NCBI RefSeq assembly: GCF_036417845.1 | Contig: NC_089978.1 | Coordinates: 163,491,962 to 163,555,961, forward strand | DNA: 64,000 nucleotides | Direction: 5' to 3' | From: Apteryx mantelli | Taxonomy: Eukaryota > Chordata > Aves > Apterygiformes > Apterygidae | Shown: piece by piece, positions 14,145 through 23,987 of the stretch | How the letters are laid out: each line of letters opens with the position of its first letter | Numbering within the stretch: the stretch's first letter is position 1 | Position numbers and translations under genes: made by a program | Notes under the pieces: model-generated | What the model saw: only the letters and a program-made list of their open reading frames with translations | Told to the model about the DNA's origin: nothing | Databases searched by the model: none

Positions 14145-14399
14145 CTGCAGACAGAAGCAGGGGGACTTGTGAGACCTGAAAGAGCTACCCTCTGGACCAG
14201 AGCCAAGGTCCAGCTACTCTAGGTGTTTCAGAGTATTTTGACAGGCAGATGTGTGATAACCTGCTTCCATCCTTGAGGAAGGCTCTTAGCTAGTCCCTGC
14301 TAGTAGAGGTTACTCTTACCTGGGAACTCTGAAACTTTAGATCTTTTCCAAATAGTCACTATTCACAATCACAGCATGTATATCAGCTAGGCAAGCATT

Positions 14400-14620
14400 T
14401 CTTCCCACTCTGAATGTTTTTCATCCTTTCTCTGATAGGTTGTTCCATAACCTGATGACACTGGGTGTGCAAACTTTCCTTTTCTAACTATTCTGTCCAG
14501 GCTGCCTTTTATCATTATCAAATGCCCCTTGCCTTCCAGAGCAAAAGCACCTGAGACACTTCCCTTTGACTATTGTATCTAGTTCAGCCCCATCCTCTTA
14601 CATATGTCCTGTCTAATATA
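14400..14620 (-). mobile_element. CR1-like LINE relic, antisense
   Basis: The plus strand resembles the reverse complement of a CR1 3' region. A segment like 'cagcctgttccagtgcc...' appears as GTTGTTCCATAACCTGATGA, followed by ACTTTCCTTTTCTAAC. It is heavily diverged. The boundaries are rough and the family assignment is from memory. Confidence 0.4.
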
Positions 14621-15559
14621 ACCATCCTTATCTTTTTCCTTTCCCTCTGCCTGTGAGAGACACTGCCCTAAATGTGTCCATCTGTAGTGACAGGGCAAGT
14701 GTCCTTTCTTCTTTTTTTTTTTCTTTTTTATTTTATAGTTGTTCTAACTCTTTGGCACCAATCCCTTGGGTTATGTCAACTGTATTAGGATACAGGCAAG
14801 AACCAAAGCTGGCTGGGGCACCAAAAGGTGAGTTCTTGCATTTATCTAAAGGAAAAACAAAACCACTTTTCTTCACTCACTCTATTACTGAGAAGCCAAC
14901 CTGTCCTTCCTCCAGCCTGCCATCCTCCTGCAGTGAGGTATTGTATCCCCTATGCTCTCACCAAGACCCTCTTCTCAGCCCATCTCTGCACTGACCAGGA
15001 GAGGAGAGTGTTGGATGCTCCTCACACACACACAAAAAGGGGAGCAGCCCCTAGCCTCGTGTCCCTCACTTGCAGGACTCAGGTGTGCTTGAACATCAGC
15101 TCAGTGGGAGAGCTTACTGTGTCCCTTTCCTTGAGAACACAGACACAGAGGATCTTGGTTCCTGCCCTTTTCTCCCATCCCCCAGCTAAGCCCAGCTGCT
15201 GGCACTATGGTTCTGCTGTTGGGCACTCTAGCACCTCAAAGAGTCCTTGAGAGCAAGTGAATAACAGGAGCACAGGGCCTTCAGGCATGCTGGTGCCATG
15301 TCATTCAGTGCTATACGTAGGCACTTTGTTTCCAAAATGGAAATGAAATCAGGAAGATGAAAGGGTGGCCCAAAGCCAAGCTAGTGTTTTTCCCCCCTGC
15401 TTCGTCCCTGCTGCATTTCCTAGAAGACAGGATGCTGACACCATTGGCAACCAAATTAGTAGGAAATTTCACTCTTCTTCTTTGTCAGGCTCCTAGAATC
15501 AGGGTGAGAAGGGGACACTGACTGTCCTGATTATTCAGAGCAGTCAAATAATTAGGTAT

Positions 15560-15775
15560 TGAGACATCAGCTCCCTTGTGCAAGCTTATTTGCAAACAGG
15601 TATTATACTCTCTGATGGGCATAATCTGACTGGTTGAAGCACCGGCAAAAGTAATGGCTGTCTTTACAGAAGGGGCCTGAGGCTGTATCCATGAAATGGC
15701 TCACCCAAGCTGCTTGAGGCAGTGTCTACAGCTCTTGAGCCCAAGACTTTAGTCACAAAACCAGCCTTCCTCTCA
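15560..15775 (+). mobile_element. MIR-type SINE relic in MB intron 1
   Basis: The segment ends in the MIR-like order of a 'ggaggctgaggc'-type stretch (AGAAGGGGCCTGAGGCTGTA), then GGCTCACCCAAGCTGCTTGA, then a tail with AGCTCTTGAGCCCAAGACTT. This matches the sense orientation of an old amniote MIR. Divergence is high and the ends are approximate. Confidence 0.4.
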
Positions 15776-17449
15776 CAGCGCAGTGGTCGCTCACTTTTCC
15801 TGCACTCAGAAGTTTTCTGGTGCTGGGATTATCCAAGAGGTTGCATCTCACCTTGAACTAAACATTCCTCCTACACAGGTGGCCATTTGGATGATGGCCA
15901 GACTCTCCATCTCATGATGTAATTATAGATTAGGCTACATAGACAACTATCTCAAGCACATGGAAAATACAAGCTGCCTTGACCAGTCTTTGACAGCTTT
16001 TCATTTCAAAGGTCTCCAGTGGGATCAAAACAAAGGATTTCTGTATTGCTTTTTGTCTTCTACCAGGTGCTGAGAACACCTTTCCTTTTTTTTTATATTT
16101 TTCCCTGGCACAGGTTGTTTCCCACTCAGGGAGAAGAAAGAGTTAGCAAAACTTTGCATCATGAAATGGGATGGAGTTATGATAGATACTGCATTTCTAA
16201 CAAATCTCCCTCCATCGTGTCTGGCTATGGCTGAATCATGTCTGCAGAAGATGATATACCCCTGAGACTCTTGAAAATTCTTCCAAGGAGTAGTTTTTGT
16301 TTCCTTTGGATCACATCCATTTGAATCTATATTTTCTAAACGTATTCCCAAGATATGACATCTACCTAGCAGGCCTTTAACAATGCACAAGTGGAGACAT
16401 TTCCAAATGAAGAGAAGTTTGTTGGGCTTTCCCTGCCTTTCTCCTCACTCAGAACTCCCTTGAGGGAACAAGAAATGACATGGGTTGGCTGGAGAGCACA
16501 AAGGCACAGGGGAGGCTGGTGTCGCCTGTTTATTTAATGTTACGCGCTGCCCCACAACACCTGTCTCTTCTTCTCTACTGTGCTACTAAAACATCATAGG
16601 GTCCAGACCACTGCAACCAGCTTTATTGGCATGTCATGACAGCCATTTTTCTTGTGGCTGCCTCTCACTGGGCTGTGACGTCTTTGGAGGAAAAATAGTA
16701 TTACCTTTTTGGTCTAGAAATTGTTTTCACTGTCTTGTGGCACCTCCAGAGCCAAGAAGCCACCTAATGGAGGTGGACTGGCAAGGAGGGCTCAGGGTCC
16801 TGCTGCCCCCTCTAGCCAGTGTAACATACCTACTCTGAATCACGTGAGGGGAGAGTTGTCATGTTGCCACCCAGCTGCCTACCTCCCTTCCTCCCTTCAA
16901 ATTGCAGTAGAACTGGACCATGATAAAGGACATGAATAAAACAGCCCCCCTGCTTTGGGTCATGTTTGAAAAGGCTTTGAATGGACTATGGATTTGTCAA
17001 GTGATGTGGGCTCCTCTCTTTAGCTGTACTTGAGATAGGAAACCCCCCAAGCAAGACTCCAGCATGCCACATCCCCACTTCTCTCCTCAGCATCCGCATC
17101 TTCTAGCACATTGTACTGAGCACAGACTAAGGGAGAGATCTGGGCAGTGTCCTTAAAGTACCTATGAGAGAATGCCCACACACCATTTACTCAGATACCA
17201 CAGAACTGCAAAATGGAAACACCAAAAATGCATCTATATTCAGCACAAGAGCTTGTTTTGTGTTATATTCCACCTATAGAGACTGTCAGCAGATAGACAA
17301 AGCAAAGGATCCCAGAGGCAATAACAGGTGAAGATCCCACTGTTCCTGCCTTCAAGAAGGGTACACCCTAGTAATGAAAATCCACTCTGGAGACCTTCCA
17401 TTGGGAAGGACTTCAAGGACATTGAAATGCATGTCTGTAAGAGGCTGCA

Positions 17450-17735
17450 GAAACGCACGAGGGAATAAACTGCTCTCTGGGTCAAGCAAGGCCAGGACAT
17501 AAAGTCACGGGCTTAAACTCCAGCAAATGAGACTTAGGCAGGACATTAGGAAAAGCTCTTCATGTGTAAGAAGAGCAAACCATTGAAATGACTTGTCTTG
17601 TGAGGAGACTATGAGTCTCCATCCCTGCAGGTCTTTAAGGACAGGCTAGGATCCAGCGTCAATCCCATATTGTTTCCTGCTCTGAGCCAAGACGCTAACC
17701 TCTGTGACATCAAGACCCCTTCCAGACTGCATTTC
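17450..17735 (+). mobile_element. CR1 LINE 3'-end fragment
   Basis: The segment follows the CR1 3' end in sense orientation. It reads GACTTAGGCAGGACATTAGG, then a TTCATGTGTAAGAAGAGCAA stretch (CR1 'ttcactgagagggt' region), then CATCCCTGCAGGTCTTTAAG and GACAGGCTAGGATCC, matching CR1 'ccctggaggtcttcaaggacaggctgg'. The terminal 'ccttccaact' block is visible as CCCCTTCCAGACTG. CR1 is the dominant LINE of birds and other sauropsids, which supports the taxonomic reading. Confidence 0.7.
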
Positions 17736-18515
17736 TGTGTCTCGCAGCTTCTGCCCGCAGTGTTTCCCACACTGGACATCAGGAGTGCAAATACAGCATG
17801 GAGCCAGGGGTCCTCTCAGATGGGGATCTCACCACAGCTCCCACTCTGACTCCAGAATCACAGAGAAGAGGAACAGGGGGAAGGATGTGCCTCAGACCTA
17901 GACCTCAAATTCCTCATCAGCTAGTGCCCAAGTTTTGCAGTGCAGATTTCTAGGGGGTCTGGCCAAAGGGAGGAATAGGATGGGCAGGGCTCTGCCAGGA
18001 GACAGTAAGGGGAGCAGAGAGAAAGACTCAGGTAATTCACAGTCAATTTATTGAAATCAGGAGATTCCAAGAAATTTGTCATAGACGTGATTTTTTTCCC
18101 GTCCTTTCCTTCCCTGCCTCCCCAAAGCTTTGCTGCAGAGCATCTGAAGGCCCAAGATACACAATTCACTTCAGTATTTCTTGTCACTGTGCTTGGGCAA
18201 TGAAGATCCAAAGCAGAGCTTTAACAGCAGGTTACGCAAAGGGAGCAATAAAGTCCCACAATCTTTTGAAAGCAGGCCTGCTCCTGTGCCCATGGACAGA
18301 TGGAAAGACAGAAACACAGCCACTTTACAGAGTGAGTAATTTTTAACCCAGAAACCATAGCAATGGGAAAACCACTGCCCTAAAACAAAGTAAACAGGCA
18401 GTTAAAATGAACACAGAGACACATGAACACAAGCTTCAATACTAAATAGATACCTTCATTGGTCTCTCATCAAAAGCTCTCAGCTTTGCTCTTAGGACCT
18501 AGGTTTCTTGCCTAC

Positions 18516-18610
18516 CTCATTAAAACTGCATGCCCATGGCCTGCGAGGTCGGACTCCACCTTTGCCCAGATGGTCAGGACTTGCTGCCATTCGTGATCGC
18601 TGAGCCCCAT
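18516..18610 (-). CDS. MB: Myoglobin exon 1 (start of protein)
   Basis: This exon holds the first 95 coding bases, from ATG at 18608-18610 to the first two bases of the Arg31 codon. It encodes [20 protein letters not shown] and on to HGHAVLM, the A and B helices of the globin fold. The start is certain: MGLSD is the usual beginning of myoglobin, the context has A at -3 and G at +4, and a TATA box lies about 100 bases upstream. With exons 2 and 3 the frame is 465 nt, 154 codons including the initiator Met, which is the standard length. DHEWQQVL is close to the chicken-type EWQQVL. His5 is a variation I do not recall from chicken. The gene lies on the same strand as RBFOX2, about 25 kb from that gene's 3' end. 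Confidence 0.97.
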
Positions 18611-18740
18611 GATTCGCTGAAGGGAGGTGGAGATGTGGGGAGACTGTTTCCCGGAGTGCTACCTGCAGCCTTTCCCCAAAGGGTGGCTGGTGAGCTCACC
18701 CACAGGATTTATATCCCCTCCTCACAGACCTACACCTGTC
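18611..18740 (-). promoter_or_regulatory. MB: MB promoter and 5' UTR with TATA box and E-box
   Basis: Read on the minus strand, GATATAAATCC contains a TATA box (TATAAAT, 18707-18713) 97 bases upstream of the start codon. That predicts transcription start near 18680 and a 5' UTR of roughly 70 nt. About 20 bases upstream of the TATA box is an E-box, CAGGTG (18733-18738), a possible site for MyoD-family factors, which would suit a muscle gene. Mammalian MB promoters also use CCAC-box and MEF2-type sites. I see no convincing MEF2 site within about 100 bases upstream. This promoter is inferred from motifs only. Confidence 0.6.
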
Positions 18741-19794
18741 AGTCACAAGCTGGACATCTTGCTCTCTTTCAGGCTTGTCTAACCTAATCAGCCTCTCTTT
18801 TTTTTCCTAGGAAGCTATTTCGGGCCAGGTGCTATTGTGGGTGCCACTGTTGGCAAAATTTCTGCTTTTCGCATTGGACTGGCACATGTCCCGCTTTAGA
18901 CAGAAAGGGCACTGCCTAAACACAGTGCCAGGAGCCTGTCCCGGGTTCCTGTCCCAAGGACCCAAGAGACAGAGTCAGACTATTCAGCAAGAGATTCCTG
19001 AACAGCACCGTCATCTGCAAGGCCTCCCCCGCCTCCCCTTGCTCCTGCACTGCCAAGGGCAGGCAGGAAGAGATGCTGGGCCATCTGGTAGTGTCAGCTC
19101 AGTCTCTTCAAAGTCCTTTCCTTTTCCCTGTTGATCTTATTTTCCTTTTCTCCTTTGGGAACACACACCATTAACTTGTAGAGAAAAACTCAGTGTTAAA
19201 AGAGACATCCTCAAGAGCTAATCATATACAAAGTGGCCTGAGCATCTCCCCAGCCTCTGCAGGAGGGAGGAAGGGGATGAAAACTATATGGGAGCCAATT
19301 ACCCTGCACCTGCCTGCTGAGGTCCTTCTGCCTGCCTCTCCAGGAAATATCCAGTATTAGCCACCAACTGAGATGGGATACTGGAGTTGACAGACCTGCA
19401 CCTGAGCCAGGAGGGTAATTTCCAGTGGGCTGACCCATCCAGTCCCAGAGACAATAGGACATGATAGGGCTCAGTTCAGTGAGAGCCCAGTAAGGGGCTA
19501 AGGTCTCTAGCTATCTCTGTCAAGCCAAATATTGGTGTTGGGAATGCATGTACTTGCTGGGACACCTCCCAGCCTTTCTCCTCCAGCCTCCCTCAGAACC
19601 AGTAATGGCCTGGCACACCAACGGATTGATTAACCCTTTCCAAGGCCAAAAGCTGACTGCAGTCACAGCGCACCCCGATAACAAAACCCAGTTAACTCTG
19701 TTGTCCAGAAGTGTGAACGTAATTCCGGACAGGGAGCACAGGTTGCAAGCCTTGAGAGGAGAGAAATGTCAGTCAAGAGATAAAGATACCTTCC

Positions 19795-19960
19795 TGGGAC
19801 TCAGGAGAGCAGTATTCAATCTCGCAGTCCCTACCACAGCACTGCACAACCTAGGGCAAATCACTGCCTCTGCTCCCCATCCATCCTTTGCAACATGGGA
19901 ACAATCTCTCTGCTCCAGCATTGCAAGTAAAGAGAAGTGCCTGTGTACAATAGCAAGAAG
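19795..19960 (-). mobile_element. MIR-type SINE relic, antisense
   Basis: The plus strand has the reverse-complement MIR order: a 'gggttcaatccc'-like start (GCAGTATTCAATCTCGCAGT), then CACAACCTAGGGCAAATCAC matching 'tgtgaccttgggcaagtcac', then a CTCTGCTCCCCATCCATC stretch and a GGGAACAAT end. This is one of the clearer MIR copies in the window. Confidence 0.6.
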
Positions 19961-21354
19961 GTACCTACAAGGACCTAGGTACAAAGCCTAACGCCCCTCA
20001 GAAGCACATAGTTTTAAAGGGACTAGCTTGGGTAGGAAGGTTGGGAGAAGCCGAACAGAGGTGTTAGCTGGTGTCCAAGCCTAGAGATAAAGAGAATTTT
20101 GACCATTACATTTAGCAAGTATTTGTCAGTCTAGTCAACTAGTAACCTTGTAGTCCTCCTTTTCTCTCTCCTCTACACAGCAGGTAACTTCAGATCCAGA
20201 AATCCACATCCAAAACACTTCAGAGCCAAGGATTCATTCTGATTTACTTTTGTAAACCCCATGGCACTTCCCACTATCCAAACTAAGCTAAACTGATGGA
20301 AAAGAGTTTTGGACTCCTCCAGTTAATTCCTGTATGTTGTTCTCCACAGCTGAGGGCTGAGACTAGAGAGATCACAGTCCTGCAGCCTCACTCCTCAAGC
20401 ACTCATACTATTAAACAAGCACCTGGACCATTCCAGCCTCAGCCTTGGGTAGGATCCTGAATACCGACCTTACTGTCTTACACACATTTCAGACATGACA
20501 GAAGCATACTCCTGGTACACAAGAGCCTGATGCTTTTGCACTGAATTTTGTCATACTACCCAAGCTGAAATTACTCAGTTGCCATAATAACTCATTTTAA
20601 ATTTGGTCAACTCTCTTTTCTCTATAGCTTTCCCCAGGGCTGTGGAGCCAACAGTTTCTTTATGGATGTTAATGTTAAATGGTGAGAAGGCTTAAAAAGA
20701 GTATGGGATTACATACTGTTTTTTCCTTTTTCTTTTTTTTCTTTTTTACAAGTGAAATAGTAATGAAATGAAATCATAAGCACTTCCCCCTAGAGCTTAA
20801 ATAAATAGATTCTAAAGAAATACTAAAAGGTTTATAGCACAGCAGACTATGTCTCAGTCCTGCATCTGTAAAAAGGACATAACATTTTAGCATCTATAGC
20901 CCTCTCCTCTTCCCCTCTGGGTAAAAGCTGTCACTTGCAAAAGACATAATCATCTAGATAAACTCAAACTGCTGAAAGCCAACATATTGGCCATCCCCTT
21001 TAAAAAGCTCTGGATGATTGAATAATCTTTTTTAAATAATGGCCACACGATATCCACACTGATACACTAAACACTATAGCATGTAGCAAAATGAGCATAA
21101 ATGCATCGTTAATATTTTCAGCTGCAGAGTTGTATCAAACTTCACCCCCTCCTCCCGCATCATCCATCCCAGCAGTATGCTAGGGTCTCTCTGACACGAA
21201 GTGGGCACGTTCACAGCATTTCAAAGTCTCCGAGATGGACTACAATTAATCCTTGCCTAGGCCTGGCTACCTGGGCCCTGGCGGGCGTCTCTGAGCACCA
21301 TAGCACCACAGCCACTGAGCAGCCCAAGCCTGGCTCTGTTGGCCAGGGCTTGCT

Positions 21355-21370
21355 ACCATCTAGTGGTCAC
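21355..21370. promoter_or_regulatory. Possible CTCF-type binding motif
   Basis: ACCATCTAGTGGTCAC resembles the core of the CTCF consensus in its GCCCTCTNGTGGCC orientation, and lies in a locally GC-richer patch between MB and RBFOX2. A single match of this length can occur by chance. I report it only because a boundary between the two gene domains would be expected somewhere in this interval. Confidence 0.3.
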
Positions 21371-22369
21371 GGGCGACAGAGCCACGGGGAAGAGAGACCA
21401 CATCCAAAACTCCTCCATCTCCGTCTCCACAAAACCACTGCAGCAGTAGTTCCAAGGGGAGCTGCAGGGGGAAGGCCTTTCCCCACGGCAGATGGAGGAG
21501 GAAGGGGATGCGCTATCACAGCCCTCAAAGCAACAGATTTCTTTCTGGCATGGGCTGTCACGGCTGGATCAGTTGTCATGCTCCAGCAAAGGCAAATGGC
21601 ACACAGCTTTCCAGATGGCAGCTGACAACTTGGGGGCCCCCCTCTGCAAATTCCAATCACACAGTGGGGCTCAAGCAATTTGCAAGACCTGAAAGCAGAC
21701 AAATCTCTCCCTTGCCCCAGAAATGCACCCAGGATATTGCAAGTTCAAGTAGGCAGGTTTTGTCAGTAGCCAACACTTAGCCAGGATCAACGTCCTCAAA
21801 GTAATTACAGAGAAATGAGAGCATCTCCATACAATGTAGAACTGCAACATCCAAGTGCCAGGAGCATCACAGGATTCTTGTCACAGTTCAGTGACAGATG
21901 GTAGAACTTCTTTAATGTACTTATTTTCAGTTTGCTGTATAAAGACAGTTTATTTTTCTTGAAAGAGCCACATGTTTGGGCAGCGGGGCCCTCAGCTGTT
22001 TGTTTAGACTTGCCTGTAGCTTTGCATCAAGTTGAAGGCAGGTGGAAGAGGCTGCTCCTTTCCCCCAGCTATTGAGCACTGGTTGATGGGGTGGGAGAGA
22101 ATCCAGAGAGTGGGATGAGAGCATAGGAAAACCCCATGGAAAAGCAGCAGAGCCACAGCAGGCTTTCCTAGGGATTGCATGGACTGGTTTCAACCCAGGA
22201 AGTCACTAAAAGCTACTGTCCTTTGGGAAAGGACAACCCCCCACTCCTGCCCCTGAAGGGCACAGCAGGCAAGGGAAGAATCATTTAAGGCAAAACGATG
22301 GAAGCGATCATGTAATACTTCACCTCTCATGGATTCTTCCTCAACGGATGGCAAAGTGCTATAGGCATT

Positions 22370-22530
22370 AATGAATTTAGAACATACAACAACTTTGCAA
22401 ATGGAAATGTTGCTTGTTGTCCCCTTTTATGAGAGATCAAAGAAGTTATGAGACTTACTCAAGTCCACAAACAGTGCCAGTCAAAGAGCAAGGACTGGAT
22501 CTGGGGTATGGTTTTAGAAACACCAGCTGT
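22370..22530 (+). mobile_element. MIR-type SINE relic, weak
   Basis: The order AGTTATGAGACTTACTCAAG then TCCACAAACAGTGCCAGTCA then AGAGCAAGGACTGGATCTGG parallels the MIR tail 'aagtgacttgcccaaggtcacacagcaagtcagtggcagagccgggattcgaacc'. It is strongly diverged. Confidence 0.4.
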
Positions 22531-23510
22531 TTGTTGGTCATTAATATGGGGCCCAGCCACACAGGAGGAGCTGGGAGGCATGGTAGGAATTTCAGACCAG
22601 CAACAGGGAGGAATCACTTCCAAGTCTTTTTGGCCACATTCAAATTTTCTTAGAATATCACTATTGTGAAGAGAGAAATTTAGCCACAGCCAGTAAAATG
22701 AGCATACCAGAGCCCAATGGTCCCTCACATTTCCTTGGCAGTTAACATAACATATCTGATTTCTAGCCCTGTCTTCTTTGCAGTCAGAACTGCTGAACGT
22801 AGGAAAAGGTGTATGCAAGAAAGAGACACTAGTAGAAATCATGCGTATTTTTTCATTTGAAGTATGTTCATGAAAAATACTGTTGGAGATGATGGGAGAG
22901 ATATTGCAAAAGAGGTGCATTTTTCTCAAAAAGCAACAACCCAAACTATTGTGTTTGTTTAGACATCACAACTGCTCAGAGGAGTGAGCAGATTTTTTTG
23001 ACTGAAAACTTTTTCATTTAATGAACCCTTTCCCCACAATACAATAAAAAAAAATCAGAGCCGCTGACAGTTCTATGGCTCTGAGTGATAGCTGTTGCCC
23101 CAGCTCTGCTGTTGTATAAAGTGTATCATGGCGTAATTATGATACGCACTTGTCTGCCAGGGGAGCAGTCAGTGGGAACGCTGGTTCTCAGAAAAATCCG
23201 GGCATATTACATAATTATAAATTACATAATTATGTATTGCATAATGCTGGGAAAAGGCCCTTTGCAAGCTCTCGGGATTGGTCTTCATTAACTCAGCTTT
23301 GGTTTCTATGGCATTTTTGTGATATACAGCTTCTTCTAAGGAATCCATTTGCACTTTCTTTTAGGAGCCTGTAGCCCAGTCCATGCAGACAGACAAGATG
23401 CTGGGTCTACCAGCAGTGGCTAGCTAGAGATGTAAATGCAACAGCAACTGGATCTTACAGCCATTGCAATGCAAGGGCATTGGGTTTGCTGTGGCTGTAC
23501 CATTGACTTC

Positions 23511-23562
23511 AGTGCACGCAGGATCTGGCCTTTGAAGACTATCAGATAAGAAACTGTATGAA
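23511..23562 (+). repeat. Diverged direct repeat, copy 1
   Basis: This copy contains CTTCAGTGCACGCAGGATCT then GGCCTTTGAAGACTATCAGA. It matches a second copy at 23936-23987 at most positions, about 425 bases away. The preceding CCATTGACTTCAGTG is a phrase I associate with an old amniote interspersed repeat, so both copies may be remnants of one family rather than a local duplication. Confidence 0.55.
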
Positions 23563-23730
23563 ACCCTATGCATTACATATCATCTGCCTCTAGCAGAAAA
23601 CAAGGAAAACTGTAATTGGTGGTGGCAGTGGCCAAATCCCTTCTGTGCTCTCCCTTCTCTTCCCCTGGCTCTTAAACACTGTTCTCAGCAGGGCAGGGCT
23701 TCTGGACACTGACAGATTTCAGCAGCTGGC

Positions 23731-23752
23731 GGGGGGGGGGGGGGGGGGGGGG
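23731..23752 (+). repeat. Poly-G homopolymer, 22 bases
   Basis: An uninterrupted run of 22 G follows AGCAGCTGGC. Such a run can form G-quadruplex structures and is length-unstable, so the true length may differ from that given here. A second run of 13 G lies at 32245-32257. Confidence 0.9.
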
Positions 23753-23935
23753 ACCTGAGCCACTTGCCAAAAAGGAAGAGGAAGGGTCAGGAGGGAGAGA
23801 TTTCAACATCAGGACAAGATTTGGGCTGTGGATTTGCGCAGAATTGTGCTATGTACCTCACCTATCACTATCTTGGCATGGATTCTTTCAGGGATCAGGT
23901 CCTGCACCATAAAGTCAAAAGCAGCTTTTCCTTTT

Positions 23936-23987
23936 CTTCAGTACTCACAGGATCTGGACTTTGGAGACTATCAGACAGGCAACAGTA
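23936..23987 (+). repeat. Diverged direct repeat, copy 2
   Basis: TCTTCAGTACTCACAGGATC then TGGACTTTGGAGACTATCAG corresponds to the copy at 23511-23562. It is same-strand with no gene between the two. Confidence 0.55.

Larger units (their letters stand above)
14145..18515 (-). other. MB: MB intron 1 (4371 nt)
   Basis: This is a phase 2 intron that splits the Arg31 codon (AG|A). The donor is GTAGGC and the acceptor TCTGCAG. It contains a CR1-like antisense relic (about 14400-14620), a MIR-like relic (about 15560-15775) and a clearer CR1 3' end (about 17450-17735). Short open frames inside it, for example 17921-18211 on the minus strand, have no recognisable domain. I see no additional exon. 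Confidence 0.9.
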
